A stretch of DNA of 45,504 bases from Ectocarpus siliculosus (GCA_000310025.1 FN648970.1:556623-602126), one strand, 5' to 3'. Positions 20,601-32,400 are shown, numbered from the stretch's first letter. Made by a program: numbers and translations. The notes: generated from the sequence alone by a model not told the origin.

Positions 20601-23600
20601 GGCGCCGACAGCATCATTGATGTCACTCTTCCATCCTAATCACTATCCCGGGTGGTTGCACATGCTACAAACGTTGTTGCCCGCGCCTGTGCTACCGCGC
20701 GCGGGTTACAAATCCGTCGAGGGTCTTCGAGAGTGAGAATCCTGATCAACGCATCCCATGACACATCAGAAGAGCACGCGCAGCAGCTATAGTAGTCGCG
20801 CAGATAGTATTCCTCAACCATGCTCGTGATGCGGTATTGAACTTACCGACTCAAGTGAAACGACACGTGTCGAGAGAAAATGCGACCCTAGCAGCTACAT
20901 GGCATGGAGCAAGAACTGGCAACACCACCCGCAAGATGTCCCGTCCGCACAATCCGCTGCTGTACGCCGCGCCACAACAACGGCAGTCATGCAACCGTCA
21001 CCTCATGCGTCATGCCTCGCGATTGGCGCCAGCGGCGTCCACGCTACCCGTTCCACTGTTCCAACCCAATTCAACCATACAACGCCTAGGCTGCGTGAAG
21101 ATACGTCCAAGGAGTCGAACCAAAAAGCGCGCGTGTAGGGGGGGCGGGAGGCTGAACACCACCTACTTTCCAACGTTTGGCCTCCCCACGATAGCGACGT
21201 TGATGTTGTCCTCCTCCTCCGCGTTCTCGTCGACCTCGTACAGGTGCTCCGCCACGTTATCCATCATGTCGTAGATCTGACGTCACGGACGAGATGATGA
21301 TTGGTGGCGATGATCAGAAACGTGTTTGTGTGAAACGTAAACATGTCGTAGGTCGTGTTTGTATACCATGCCGTAGATCATACCGCCACGCGCAGGAGCT
21401 AAATATCAAGTCAAGGCGGACAAGAACAACCGCGACTGCATATCGAAACCAGAAATCCCTTCCATGTCCACGCATTCGGGAACGCACACATATCATAACT
21501 GAGCATCTCATACGGAAATACACCCGTAAGTTGAGAATCTCTTGCTGTGCCTGTCGAGCCATGAATAGTAAATCGTCAATTCGAATAGCAAGGGGCCCTT
21601 GACCACCCCTGGGCCGGAACGCTCAACAAAGCGCGAAGAAGTACCGGCACACCCAACCATACGGCACGTGCACCCGGCGTGTTTTCACGAAACCTTTCAG
21701 GCGTCTATCTTTCATGCCGCCGCCGGTGTTGCAGGTGCTGCTGCGCGCCGCACTACAAAATTGAAAGCACCGGGAATAAACCATCACCCAAAACAATACG
21801 GCAGACACAGGGGAACGTGGGCAGACCTCGTCGGAAAGGACCCTTTCTGACGAACAAAAAAGCTCTCAGTGCGGTCGGTCAGCTACGTCATGGTACCAAG
21901 AACAGCCTGATTCCCAGCGCACAACCAACCAACGCGTCCGACACAAAGTTGGTTCCATCTCCAAAACACCCGATACGGAGCTTGGATGGAACACGAAACC
22001 CGAGACCAAGGCGGTGAGGGGAGGTTCAAAGACAAAAAAAGAGCCCTACTCAGGACGCGTACAGCCATCGCGTACACTCGGAGGGGATAATGGTCGACTA
22101 TCATTTCCAGGCGCCTATATTTAGCGCATTGCGCGCGCGTTGTTGGAATGTAGCACGCGCGGGGCTCTGCAGCGAGTGTTGCTCAACGGGGTGCTCTGCC
22201 TCCCCCGGACACAACCGCCCTCACCCCGTCCCCGTGAAGGCCGCTGATTGGCCAAGGCTCGCCAAGACCGAGGCACCAGAACTCCGCCGTCTGGATCTCT
22301 CCATACTTCTGTTAAGCCACGACCAAACGACCAGTGCAACACGGGCGGACCGGCAAGACGAAAGGGGTACGGAATGCTGCTGGATTCACTTGGTGGTGGC
22401 AGGAGAGAGAGAGAATCTACGAAACATGCTTACGACGCAGACATGAGTCGGCCATATTTTCACAAGCATATCCCTCTCGTGACCAAATACCGAGTGTGGC
22501 GTCTCAAATATCCTAGACATGGGTGGTTTTACGTATTTGGCCGTACTTGGCAAGGTTTGAACACGCAAGCCAAGGCTAGCTACGTGGAAATACCCACCGA
22601 GGAATTTTCGAAAGTGTTTAGTGGTGAATATCCCCCAAGCAGGAGTGCGATCAACCATACTGGTACAAGGCGTGAAGGGCTTTGCAGACGAACTCGAGCA
22701 TTCCCCGATACCGTCACGATTAGCATGTGACCCTTGTTCAAGCTCAAAAATGTTCAAGACGTTCCTTCGTAACCCTCTACCCTTCTCTCGAAAAACCGCA
22801 CAAAGCTCAACAAACCCTCGCCAACGTTTTCCTCGCACTTGCCCTCCACAGATCAAGCAAAGCACACTTCATTCTGACAATAAAACGGCACCACATGATA
22901 AAAAAAAGGGGGCCCACGCAGCGTGGGAGGCAAACACGAAAAAACGGACTAGATCCGCGAAAACCACCCAACAAACTACCTCCCACTCACCAACCAACCT
23001 ACCTACCCCCCGAGCCGCCCACATTGCGTGCGACTTCTCCTCTCACTTGATGTCTATTTCGTGTCCTGGGCGGTAAGGGTAACCACACACGACGCCACAC
23101 GCCTACGCTTATCTCGTCTCCTACCCTCTCCTCTCCTCTCTCTTCTCGCGTTATACCTGGGACTCGCACTTGTTCACGGCGAGGACGACGGGCACCTTCT
23201 GCTGCCGCAAGAACCGAGCGATCTCCTGATCCAGCACGTTGCAGCCTACTATGCCGTCCACCACCATGATGACCGCCGTGGCCTCCTCGAGCGCGATCAG
23301 CGCCTGCTGCCTGATCTGCAAGCCAAGGGATTACGGTGTGTAGCGCGGGGGGGGGAAGGGTCTTATCCGAACTGTCGAATCTCGAGTTGACATCCAGATT
23401 TGGGTACAAGAATGCACGATCAAAATAAATCTCTTCTTGATTGGGTAAAACGTACTTCCGCCGGTTCACCCTTGAGGACTACTGGAAAGAGAGATTCACC
23501 GTGGCTCGAACCGGGATTGCAAAGAGGGAAATCGAATAAATCAAATCCGAACTTGGGCGAACCGGAACCCAGAAACCAACCGTGTTCCACAAGAAAAGAC

Positions 23601-26600
23601 GCTCTTCCGGGGATATCGACCAAGGGCGCGACACCCAACGGCGACAGTTGACGCCTGATTCATACGCCAAGTGGCATTACGGAGACTGCACGACTAAATA
23701 GCGTCCTCTTTTGCACGTAGGCTGTGCCGCGCAAGATGTTCTGTACTCCGGAGGGAGACAACCTGAGACATCCCGAAAAAATAAAGACGCAAGTAGAGTG
23801 AATCTCGTAAACCGATTACCTACAAAACAAGCGATTCGGTATGGACACAAAACTACCCCGACCACGACCATCACCATCACCACCACCACCACCACCACCG
23901 CTACCGACAACAACGACGACGACGAAAACGACAACAACAAATAAACCCATTTCCCACCTCCTTCGCGAAGACGTCCCCCCCCTTGTCGTCAAACACCAAC
24001 CCCCCCGTGTCCACGACGTCGAAGTCCTTGCCGCAGTACCACGCCCGCTTGTACGTCCGGTCCCTCGTAACGCCGGACTCGTCGAACACGATCGACCCGT
24101 CCTTGAAGCGCTTAGCCAGCCGGTTCACTACCGTGCTCTTCCCCACGTTAGGGCGACCTGTTGGTGGAGGCAAGATACCGTTTCGCCGAGAAAGTGCGAG
24201 GCGGCGTTGTGCTCTTGTGAATGACCAGGAGGACGGCTAAAGGACTGGCTGCACGCTGTTCAAGCCTCGACGATACGACACGTCGGAGAGGCTCCACGCC
24301 GAAACATCGTAAGTGTTTTACCCGTTTACGTAAACATCAAAAAAAGAGAGGACGGAAAGCAGCATCTTGTACGGCATCACGAGGAACATTACCGACGAAG
24401 GCTGCGGCCGAAAACGGGTCGCCTTCGCGAGAAAATAAGTTTTTGAGGAAAAAGCTGGTATAAATAGGGAGGGGGTACGCAGACTATATTCCCTAACCCT
24501 AACCCTAACCCCAACCCAACTTCCCCGATTGCATGCTTTATCCAACATGCTAGCTAAATAGAAAAAATCCTGCGAAGGCTACAGGCCGAGAACGGGCGGT
24601 ACTCCGCCTCCAGCGGCACGAGAAAACACACACACATTGCGCTTCTCGAGATAACCCCAAACAAATAGGGGCGAGGCTTAACAAGAGCGCGGCAATCACA
24701 AAACAATACTGCCATGGATTACAACCAAACGAAACTGCCGTGAAAATTAACAAAGCCTCGGTCGGGGGCATCGCTACGAACGCTTACAGACCGTGCCGCC
24801 ACCTCAAGACCCTCTGATTTCCGCCGACGCTCGTTTCTTTATTCGCCTTTGGGGAACCTACCCCCTCGGCGACAATTGTATAGGTCTTAAGTGTACTACT
24901 CTTGACAGAGTAACTGTTTGCTATGGCCAATTTCCTACATTTTTTTAGGCTTTAGGCAAGTTAGTAAAAGTGGTGGCGCGTTCATGTACTCACCGATGAC
25001 GGCCACGACCGGAAACCTGCGCTTCGAGCGGGCGCGCTCTCCCTTCACCGGCACCGGCGGGCCGAGCTTCTTCAGCTCCCGAACGCGGTCCATGGCCTCC
25101 TCCACCCCGATCACTTGCACGGGACCACTGCAACACGCGCGCGCGCACACAGAGGGAGGTGGAGGGGAGGGATTAGGCTTCCGTGAACAGCTCTTGCGGT
25201 TGGTGGTGGTGGTGGTGGTGGTGATGTTCGTGTTGTCTTGACAGTTAACAAGCGTGCCTGTCTCTGCTGAGTACCTTCTGACGTCCGTACTGGTCCAACT
25301 GAGGCAGACGGCTTCCGTGGTCAGTCGCAGGCTAACTACCCCCCAAGAGAGAGGGTGCACATTGCCACACGACAGAACAAGGGTATTCCGGGGGGATTGA
25401 GTTGACAAAAAACGGTACACAAAGGAAATGGCTCAAGATTTGATTGACCCCGAGGCCCCATGCTAATTGGGAAAGTACCATCTGGCGGTCCGAGCGGAGA
25501 GCGCCGCGGACATGCGAGCTGCTCGAGTCGGCTTGCAATGCTTCCTGTCGCACAACAGTTAACTCCCGCACAAGTAACATACGCAGGCAATCCTCGTTCA
25601 CCCTGCCGTCGTAGCAAAATGCGGAGGCGGCGCTCCGCAACACGGAAGTTCGTCGTTGCCGACTACTGTACTTCCCAAAAAGTCACGACCCTCGCCTGGA
25701 GATAGATCGAGCGCCACTACTTGGAACGTATACCATACCATTCCACTACTACAATACTCCCGTGTTTCACCTTGTGCTGTCGCCCTCCTCGCCGCCTTCG
25801 TCGCCTTCGTCGCCTTCCTCCTCTCCCTCGACGGCAAAGAAGTCCTCCGACTCGTCGAACTCGCTCTCGTCGAAGTCGATCAGAACCTCGTCCCCTTCCT
25901 CCATCGGCTTGTGCTCTGCCGCCCCCGCGGTCATCGTCCGCGGTTCACAAAAACAGCGATGAAAATCGAGCGCCGGAGTAGTGGGGGTAAGCAGCAGGCA
26001 GCTGGGTGACGACGAGAAATATGCGACGCAGCGGTGATTTTGGTTTGTAACGACGGCGTCCGGGAGCACAGCAAATGCGGCGCAAAGCTTGAGGGAGACA
26101 AGCAGGCGCGCGCCCGCCCAGAGGTTTGGGAAAAAGTAGCAAAAAAAAGTGTGCCCAACATTATCTCCGTGCAGACTATGTACGTCATTCCACAGCGCAG
26201 GTATGCACCCTACCGCCACACGGGACTACCAGTACAGCAGTATGCACAGCTGTTGCAAGCGTTGCTGCTTGCACAGAAAGCGGGTTGAAACGAATAAAAA
26301 AGACACTCGCAGCACACACCTGTGGATGAGGCTTCGTCAACGGCCTGGCTGCGACATGAAACGACCCTCCTTCTCCTCCCGCTGACCCCACGCCCAGACA
26401 GCTGGGAACTCTCACGACTGCCACCACCACTACCTCGCTGCCGCTGAACCTGGCAGCGATGGTGTCCGCTGCTACCCCTGCTCGTCCAGCCTAATGTCTG
26501 TGCCTGGCGTGAGCTCCGCGCAGCCGCATGTGAAACCCAGGCCTCGGCCGTAAGCGGAGCTGTCACTGCTGCCACCGCCGCCGCCGTGAGCAGGGAACAC

Positions 26601-26716
26601 GCAGCCCTTGACCCTTGCAGGCGCGATCTTGATGGTGCCGAAGGGTTCCGAGCCGTCGTGCTACCCTCTGCTGTCCCCTGTCCCTGCTGCTGTTGCGGTT
26701 GCCGCCGAGGAGTCAT
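14588..26716 (-). CDS. der: Plastid-targeted GTPase Der/EngA (14 exons traced, 3' end incomplete)
   Basis: Der is a tandem-G-domain GTPase that assists assembly of the bacterial-type large ribosomal subunit; here it would act in the plastid. Exons, 5' to 3' on the minus strand: 26716-26320, 25915-25771, 25127-24994, 24157-23958, 23315-23157, 22308-22225, 21276-21167, 20540-20390, 19051-18944, 18191-18087, 17000-16950 (weak), 16480-16412, 15042-14956, 14686-14588. Phases agree at every firm junction, giving about 633 residues. Domain order: presequence, acidic linker, G domain 1 ([17 protein letters not shown]), acidic spacer, G domain 2 ([17 protein letters not shown]), KH-like domain ([31 protein letters not shown]). 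The first G4 is NKCE instead of NKxD, as I recall for plant homologues. Missing: about 6 residues after G domain 1, the G5 stretch of domain 2, and the C-terminal GTPIR-type tail. Confidence 0.93.
14956..15042 (-). CDS. der: der exon 13: KH-like domain
   Basis: Twenty-nine residues: [15 protein letters not shown], then QGKIYYCNQ. The G-(K/R)-IYY-Q pattern is diagnostic of the Der KH-like domain. Splice sites are GCCCAG|GTG and AACCAG|GTAGGC. Confidence 0.95.
16412..16480 (-). CDS. der: der exon 12: start of KH-like domain
   Basis: Twenty-three residues, [20 protein letters not shown] then LNE, matching the conserved helix and R-T-LN motif that begin the C-terminal KH-like domain. The acceptor is CCTCAG|TTG and the donor AACGAG|GTAAAA. 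Confidence 0.96.
16561..16917. other. Spurious assembly gap (100 N) with low-quality flanks
   Basis: N bases occupy 16765-16864. To their left, 16585-16764 is homopolymer-smeared but follows the good sequence from about 16934 onward (CTTAATT, then ATTT, CCC, AAAATTT, CCAATTAAGG order). To the right, 16865-16917 is a smeared copy of 16510-16567 (GGTTGCGCGC followed by TTAA and the G run). Reads from both sides evidently failed after the poly-G tract. The true sequence probably joins about 16560 to 16918. Confidence 0.85.
16950..17000 (-). CDS. der: der exon 11 (tentative)
   Basis: Seventeen codons, [17 protein letters not shown], between a possible acceptor ACGAG|AGA and a weak donor GAG|GTCGAT. 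Position and phase fit the Der segment T-M---YV---L that follows NKWD. However, the donor is poor and the following SA-TG-RV stretch was not found. The poly-G run and false gap next to it hamper reading. Confidence 0.45.
18087..18191 (-). CDS. der: der exon 10: G4 of G domain 2
   Basis: Thirty-five residues including [20 protein letters not shown], then [12 protein letters not shown] is the canonical guanine-specificity motif of the second G domain. The acceptor is GCCCAG|GAC and the donor AACAAG|GTGTGC. Confidence 0.96.
18944..19051 (-). CDS. der: der exon 9: helix after switch II
   Basis: Thirty-six residues including [19 protein letters not shown] and EAGITDQ, the strongly conserved Der segment between G3 and G4 of domain 2. 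The acceptor is TTGAAG|GTG and the donor GACCAG|GTGAGG, both phase 0. Confidence 0.97.
20390..20540 (-). CDS. der: der exon 8: switch regions of G domain 2
   Basis: After the completed Lys it encodes [30 protein letters not shown] and [12 protein letters not shown]. These are the G1 end, G2 and G3 of the second domain, all with consensus residues. The acceptor is AACCAG|G and the donor GGCAAG|GTCAGA. Confidence 0.97.
21167..21276 (-). CDS. der: der exon 7: acidic spacer and second P-loop
   Basis: It encodes [20 protein letters not shown], then [13 protein letters not shown]. The donor GGAAA|GTAGGT splits the P-loop lysine codon, which exon 8 completes. The acidic spacer between the two G domains is typical of Der. 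Confidence 0.97.
22225..22308 (-). CDS. der: der exon 6: G domain 1, G5 region
   Basis: Twenty-eight residues with [20 protein letters not shown], matching the conserved EF-LG-GEP-PISA-HG-G segment that ends the first G domain. The acceptor is TTAACAG|AAG and the donor GGG|GTGAGG. The expected TG-LLD after it is absent, so a micro-exon may lie between this exon and the next. Confidence 0.92.
23157..23315 (-). CDS. der: der exon 5: G domain 1, G4 motif
   Basis: Fifty-three residues: [18 protein letters not shown], then DQEIARFLR and [10 protein letters not shown]. The G4 motif is NKCE, with glutamate in place of the usual guanine-specifying aspartate. Splice sites are TTGCAG|ATC and CCCAG|GTATAA. 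Confidence 0.96.
23958..24157 (-). CDS. der: der exon 4: P-loop, switch I and switch II of G domain 1
   Basis: The acceptor CAACAG|GTCGCC restores the P-loop. It encodes [18 protein letters not shown], the Der-typical [14 protein letters not shown] switch I, and [13 protein letters not shown] (G3). The donor is AAGGAG|GTGGGA, phase 0. Confidence 0.97.
24488..24518 (+). repeat. Interstitial telomere-like repeat
   Basis: Three CCCTAA units followed by a degenerate CCCCAACCC sit in the intron between der exons 3 and 4. They correspond to TTAGGG on the minus strand, the animal-type telomere unit also reported for brown algae. Confidence 0.8.
24994..25127 (-). CDS. der: der exon 3: lead-in to G domain 1
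   Basis: It encodes [18 protein letters not shown], a basic segment, and RFPVVAVIG, the first beta strand of G domain 1. The donor ATCG|GTGAGT splits the glycine codon that opens the P-loop, so the GRPNVGKS motif is completed only after splicing to exon 4. Confidence 0.95.
25771..25915 (-). CDS. der: der exon 2: acidic linker
   Basis: The acceptor GGCAG|AG completes the codon left by exon 1. The exon encodes about 48 residues, almost all Asp, Glu, Gly and Ser, with a [14 protein letters not shown] core. The donor is CACAAG|GTGAAA, phase 2. It contains no catalytic motif and joins the targeting sequence to the GTPase. Confidence 0.85.
26320..26716 (-). CDS. der: der exon 1: bipartite plastid presequence
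   Basis: The ATG at 26716-26714 opens 132 residues, and the donor is CCACAG|GTGTGT. After a basic, glutamine-rich start comes a hydrophobic stretch (residues 38-56) ending LTAEA, followed by W at 60 and then a Ser/Arg-rich, acid-poor region. Red-derived plastids use a signal peptide with an aromatic residue at the cleavage point (ASAFAP-like) followed by a transit peptide; AEA-W fits. An in-frame upstream ATG at 26881 would add 55 residues and bury the signal further, so I prefer 26716. Confidence 0.7.
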
Positions 26717-28437
26717 GTTGTGTGGTCCGAGGTTGAAGTATACGTGCTGTTTGTCTGACGCTCGAGAGATATACGGTTGACTTTGGCTGCAAGCTTGTTG
26801 CTGCTGCAAGGAAAAGAGAGTTCCCTTTGATCCTTGTCGGTGCGTGCTACCCACACGGTGAGGCTCCTGGCTGCTCCACACGACGACACGTTAGTCAGCT
26901 CTCTCTCTGCTCTCCTTCGTCGTTGTCGGGTAGCGGCTTCGCACACTGGAACGACACCTCGCGTGTACACCTACCTACCTTACAGTACGTATTCTCGGCT
27001 TCAGTCCCCCCACGTGTTCTACGATCGCGATCTACGATCAATCCAACACGCCGCCGACGATCTTTTGTGGTCCACCTTGTTCATGAGACGAGAGACAGCA
27101 AGAGATGTATTGTAGCGAACATACATGCCCATGGGGTGGAGACTTAGCACGCGGTGACCGCACAGACAAGCGGGCGGCGACGTGCACATTGACACACGAG
27201 AAGAGGAGAGAGAGAGAGAGGCGGCCCCTTTGCCCAGAGGAATGTTTGGTGTTGGCCTTCGTGTAGCGTACAGCATTAATACTGTGGACTCAGAGATCAG
27301 CGTGGCTCCTGGGTGCTTTCTTATGCATTGAACGGCAGAACCCTAAAACGCAGCACAACTTCGAAGGCTAATGAAGAATTTAGACTAACTCGCCTTAGGC
27401 CCTTGAATCATATCACAAGGAACAACGGCTGGTACATTAGTCTACAAGTTCACGACACCCGACATTGTAGCCAACATCGCCAACACACCAGCTCTGACCA
27501 GAGTAAACCGCATACGCATCAGCAAGCAACGGTTCTAGACTACAGCGAACTCCCACAGCTTGGGATTCTTCCACGCAGGGAGTTCGAGTTAGAAAGCGAG
27601 ATCAAAATAATACAAGCAGGAGCACCAACAAACAACGTCGGAACGAAATAGACTACCACCACCATAAATAGCACGGCCATCAGCACCGACAAAACGTCGC
27701 CGAAACTACGGAGAGATAACGCAGGGAGCATGTGCGCTCCTAGACGGTTCTTGCCGGCTTTGCCTCGAGTGGGACCGTCGCAGGAACCTAAAAAGGTTTG
27801 CGTTTTTACCGCTCTACAGTACTCCGCTGTACTTCCAACAAGTGAAATCAAAAGTCTGCGAAGCAAGTCCCCGCAATACTGCATCTCTCAAAACTGTTCA
27901 TTTTTACTTACCAAACGGGCGCGGCCACGTGACTCGTACCCCTGCACGACGACTCATGGTTCAATTCTGAGTTTACAGGGGGGGGGGTTATCAACCATGC
28001 CATCCCTATCTTTCTACAAACGAAACCTTGCTATGGAATGGACGGAAACTTCGGAACCCGACAGGTTGCCGCCTGAGCGGTGGCTTGCTACGTCCCAACA
28101 CGGCCCCGTGCTGCAGTGTTGCAGAGAAAAAAGCGTCACCAATCGCTACGTACGCATACGGTTCCTTGTGTGCGGTGAAAGATCGTTAAGTCCCTTGCCA
28201 GAAACGCGTCCGTGCTCATTCCCTGTCCCTATTCTAACCCAAAACCATTTGTCAGGGAGGAGAACAGGTCAGAAAAACATTTCGCAGCTGAGAATACAAG
28301 GATGGCAAAAAACCAAAAGCTGTCGAAAAACGAAAGCGTCAACATCTTCAGCATAGCAGGGCAAGCCTATTCACGTAGGATAAAACATACAGGAACCCGT
28401 CAGAATTGGAGCTATTAAAACCCAGAGACACAGAAGG
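26717..28437. other. Spacer between the membrane-protein gene and der
   Basis: It should contain the 3' end of the upstream minus-strand gene and the promoter and leader of der. A GA run lies at 27199-27221. No exon-like or RNA feature stood out. Confidence 0.5.
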
Positions 28438-28638
28438 TTAAGAATCGGACACCCCTGTTGCTACGGCAGCGACCTTTGCAATCTTGGCCATTCTGCTGGG
28501 AGGAGGGGATTCTTCCCCCTCGTCCCCGCTGCTCCCGTCCTTCTCCCCACTACCCTCCTCGTCGTCGTCGTTATCGTCGTCGTCGTCCGCTCCCGGCGTC
28601 CTTCCAATCGCCTTGTTCAGCAGGGTCATCCCCAAAGT
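28438..28638 (-). CDS. Membrane-protein gene exon 9 (terminal)
   Basis: Sixty-six codons and TAA: TLGMTLLNKAIGRTPGA, an Asp/Glu run, then MAKIAKVAAVATGVSDS. The acceptor is GGGCAG|ACT. The last segment is mildly hydrophobic and may lie at the membrane surface. Confidence 0.9.
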   Translation of the reverse strand, partial: TLGMTLLNKAIGRTPGADDDDDNDDDEEGSGEKDGSSGDEGEESPPPSRMAKIAKVAAVATGVSDS

Positions 28639-29444
28639 CTGCCCAGCAACAGAAAAGGGCACGGCAAGCAAGGAGAGCGTGCAACCGAGTTAAAATCTCG
28701 CTGTTCTGTTCTCAAAAAGGGGGCATCGAAAATCGGTTCCAAGAAGGCCTGAGGAGAAGCGACAGCAGCCGCGCAAGCGAGTTGTTTCAACGCGCTGTCC
28801 TTCCTGAGTGTGAAACAACCCGCCGTCAATCCAACTTCCAGAGACATATGTCGATATCCATAGCTGCCTCCTCCTGGCCCAGTACGGCCTACAGTAGATG
28901 TATCAAAGATCGCTCTCCCCCAAAACATAACAAATGATGAGCAACCTTCTGCCTGGAGAGGAGCCGGCGTTGCCATGCAGACATCGGCCCCTCACAAGGT
29001 GTTGCCATGTTGTCATGCTAACGTTGGTCACACAATGGTGTTGCCATGCAACCGTCCGGTCTCACGAAGGTGTTGTCATGCTGACGTCGGTGTTAATCAT
29101 GCAAACGTCCATCTCACAAAGGTGTTGGCCATGCCATGCAAACGTCGGTCTCACAAGGTGTTGCCGTCCAACCGTCCAACCCAAACAAGGTGTTGCCATG
29201 CCATGCAAACGTAGGTCTCACTACCGTGCAAGGGTCGGTCTGCCTGTCTCACCTTGAGCTTGTCGTCGCTGGCCATGACCTTCTTGGTAACCTCGTGGTT
29301 AGGGAGGAGGCTGAACGCCACTGCCAGCAGCCCCGCCCACCAAGGGCACCCCACCATCATGCCGAACACAACGCTGTCCACCCCGCGTTCAATCCACTCG
29401 CAGTCGTACCCGCGGATCTGGGGGGGGAGAGGAAGCGAGAGAGG

Positions 29445-29488
<44 letters not shown>

Positions 29489-32400
29489 GGTGCAACACCG
29501 GCATGGGGTTGGGGGGGAGGGGGGAGGGTGGTGAGGATTGTTTGGGGTAGTGTTTCCAGCAAAGAAAGAGGTGGATGTTGTAGATAAAGAGGCTACGAAA
29601 ACGCTGCTGGAATGTGCTTCACGCGCATCATATGCTGCGCACGCAATGCACTTTTCACCTGCGGAGAGAGCAGCCCAGCAAACATGCGTTACTGTCTGCC
29701 ACATTGTTAATTCATGCTTTCAGCAGAGGAACAAACGGCAAATTTCGAAGTACACAGGTACAGTGTACTGCTGTTGAAAATAGGGCTAGGCAACATGTGG
29801 TTATCCTTCTCCCTCCTCAAGCTCCTCCCCAACCCGAACTTCAGGGTTTCTAGTTCCTAGGGGTGAACGGAGTTAAACCTTTGAGCGGATCGCTGAAAAA
29901 AAGAGGTAGCACTTGGGTCAAAGGCGCTTCACGCTGGACGCCATGCGCTTTTAGCGTAGCCGAGAACCCGCGCTTCTTCTTCCCATACCAGAATATGGCA
30001 TGCGAGGATATTTGTGGACACGCCATGAAGTCATGCATGCCGTTCGGCGCACGCGTTTCTCGCTCCCAAACCCCCCCCCCACCCTCCCCCCCCACCCTCC
30101 GAAAACACAAAGCACACGTAACTTTGTCAAGCCACCCACCTTGAGCCCGCTGAGTATCCGCACGTCATCCTCCAGCTGGCCGTTCTTAACCACCAGAAGC
30201 TTCACGTAGGCCATGACCAGCACGAGCACCTTCACTAGAGGAAGCGCTCGGCCGAGCTGCCCGCCAGCCCCAGCAGCGGCCCCCTCCGCTCCTTCGCCGT
30301 CCGCGACGCCCCCCCCGGCCCCGAGAGAGGTTTGGAGGACGGCCGGCAGGACGCGGAGGGCCACGCCGAACGGCATAACCATTTCCAGCTTGAAGCAAGC
30401 CTTTTTTTGAATTCAGAGAGGGTTGCGTGGCACGGCAGAAAAGGCGGGGCATGACGATCGGGGCAAATCGGGGATGCAGAAGAGAGGGGGGGGGGTGTAC
30501 TCATACTCATGGTCGTGCATGCCGTAGTCGTTAGACCATTGACCTCGCATCCCCACAAAGCCGGGACGGAGCACGCCGGGTTCTCACCGGACCAGGCTAG
30601 AACATCACCAAGCGCGAAGCGCCGTGAGGTACTTGGCGAGTCGCATGAAGGGTGAGCTGCATCCTGCTAAGGGTGTTCGGCATCTTGTGCTTACTTCCTT
30701 GCGTACGGATGACAGCTGCGTATGACTTAATTTATTTTCTGGTGCTTTCACTTCCAGAGACCGTTATAAGCACTGTGTAACTGCCTCGAGAATGTTTTAC
30801 CATTTTAACACAACGTGGTGCGATTACCCCCTTTGCGTGGAGTGAGGATTATCGACCCCGCACAACATGAGCTACTCGACCACCATTATGGTTACCGCAA
30901 AAAAAAAAAACGAGGTAAAAGAAAAACCGGTAACCTGGTTGCCGAGTTCACGAAGTGAATTGGCTTGTTTTACAACGTCGTTGCCAAGCGACGAAAACCC
31001 ATTCCCGATGGCAAACACCGAGCGGGGGGCTTGTTTTACAGCGTCGTTGCCAAGCGACGAAAACCCAACCCCGATGGCAAACACCGGGGGGGGGGGGCGT
31101 AAGAAAAAGGTGTGTGGGGGGGGGAGATAGAGAAGGAGAGGGGGGACCGTCAACGCTCGTTCGGTGTTGGTCGTTTGAGTCAATGGGCCATCCACGCAAC
31201 GCACTTGAGACGAACCGCCCAGCTTTCCCCTGTTCTTCTACAAGCAACCGCAACCCCTCATCAAAAAGCAACAGAATTTCCGCGGGCCCTGTTCCGTCCC
31301 CCAACCCAGCGCAACAAGCCCAAGCGCGGAACACACCAAGACAACACAAAAAATAATTTTCAATATTCCTGGTGTTTTAGCTTTGAGTGGCACGTATTGC
31401 CCCCACGCTACACGCGCACGTATCACATCAGATCAGATTGAGATCAGACCGCGCCGTCTATCGCACCCGCCCCGACGAGAAAAACCGTACACGCGGCGGA
31501 GACGACGACGAGGCTTGACAACAGGCCTCAGCGGGAATGCAGACTTGTAACAGTCGCAGATAAATATAGTGCGGTACCCGAATTTCGGGCTCAAACGGGT
31601 GGCGTTGACTCTTTGGGTGGGCGCCCATAGCAGGGTACATAGTGCCGTGCTGAACCCCGCCGCACGGTATTCAATGTCAACAGTAGGGTTTTTGCGAAAG
31701 AACGCGTGGCTCGAGCGCGGAAAAAAGAATGTTTGCGATGACTTGCACATCAAAAGTGTATTTACCAGGCTGTCCCGACAGTTCACAGCAGGTGTTGCGA
31801 ACGATCACAGCCGCAGCAGGTGCGTTGAGTCTCATACAAGCACAGCGGTAGCACCGGCACCAGCAACAACCAACAGCGGCAGCAGCAAAATCAGGAGAAT
31901 CGCGAGACGCCCAACAGAAGAGCGCGGCACGCACCTGAGCCAATCGCCTTCCCAGCAAGAGCCGCTTCTCTCCCGCCGGGGTGTCCCTCCACTTCTCGCT
32001 GTCCCCCGCCGTCATGAAGACGCTCATCAGAGGCTCCGACAGCGTCGTCAACGTCTCCACCAAGCCTGTTTCAACAACAGAAAAGGAATGCAGAACGGAA
32101 GTTTCGGTACCTCTCATAGTACTCTGTGGTTTTGATCGACGAGGCGAAAAAGAACGCGAGCATGGGGACACAACGGATTTGCTGTGCCATACGCATACCA
32201 AGCAAGAACCAAACGTTTTGTGGCTTTGGGGCGGCAAGTTTCCCGCGGAAGAACCGATCCAAGCCAGCAGGCTTGAAGATTCGGTACCTCTCGTTGTACT
32301 CGGTGGTTTCGATCTACACGAGACAATAAAAAAAACGTGAGCATATGGACACAACGGAATTTTGCGTCATACCAAGCGGGGAAAAAAAAGCTTTGGGGCT

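Noticed and set aside
23495-23530. tRNA-like GGTTCGAGCC on the minus strand
   Set aside because: The T-arm stem does not pair properly and no acceptor or anticodon arm could be drawn.
28985-29240. CRISPR-like regular repeats
   Set aside because: The units are contiguous and diverged with no unique spacers, in a eukaryotic intron; this is a minisatellite.
31677-32354. 225-codon minus frame over exon 6 of the membrane-protein gene
   Set aside because: It reads through the intron into the exon. Only 31935-32065 has splice signals and phase agreement.
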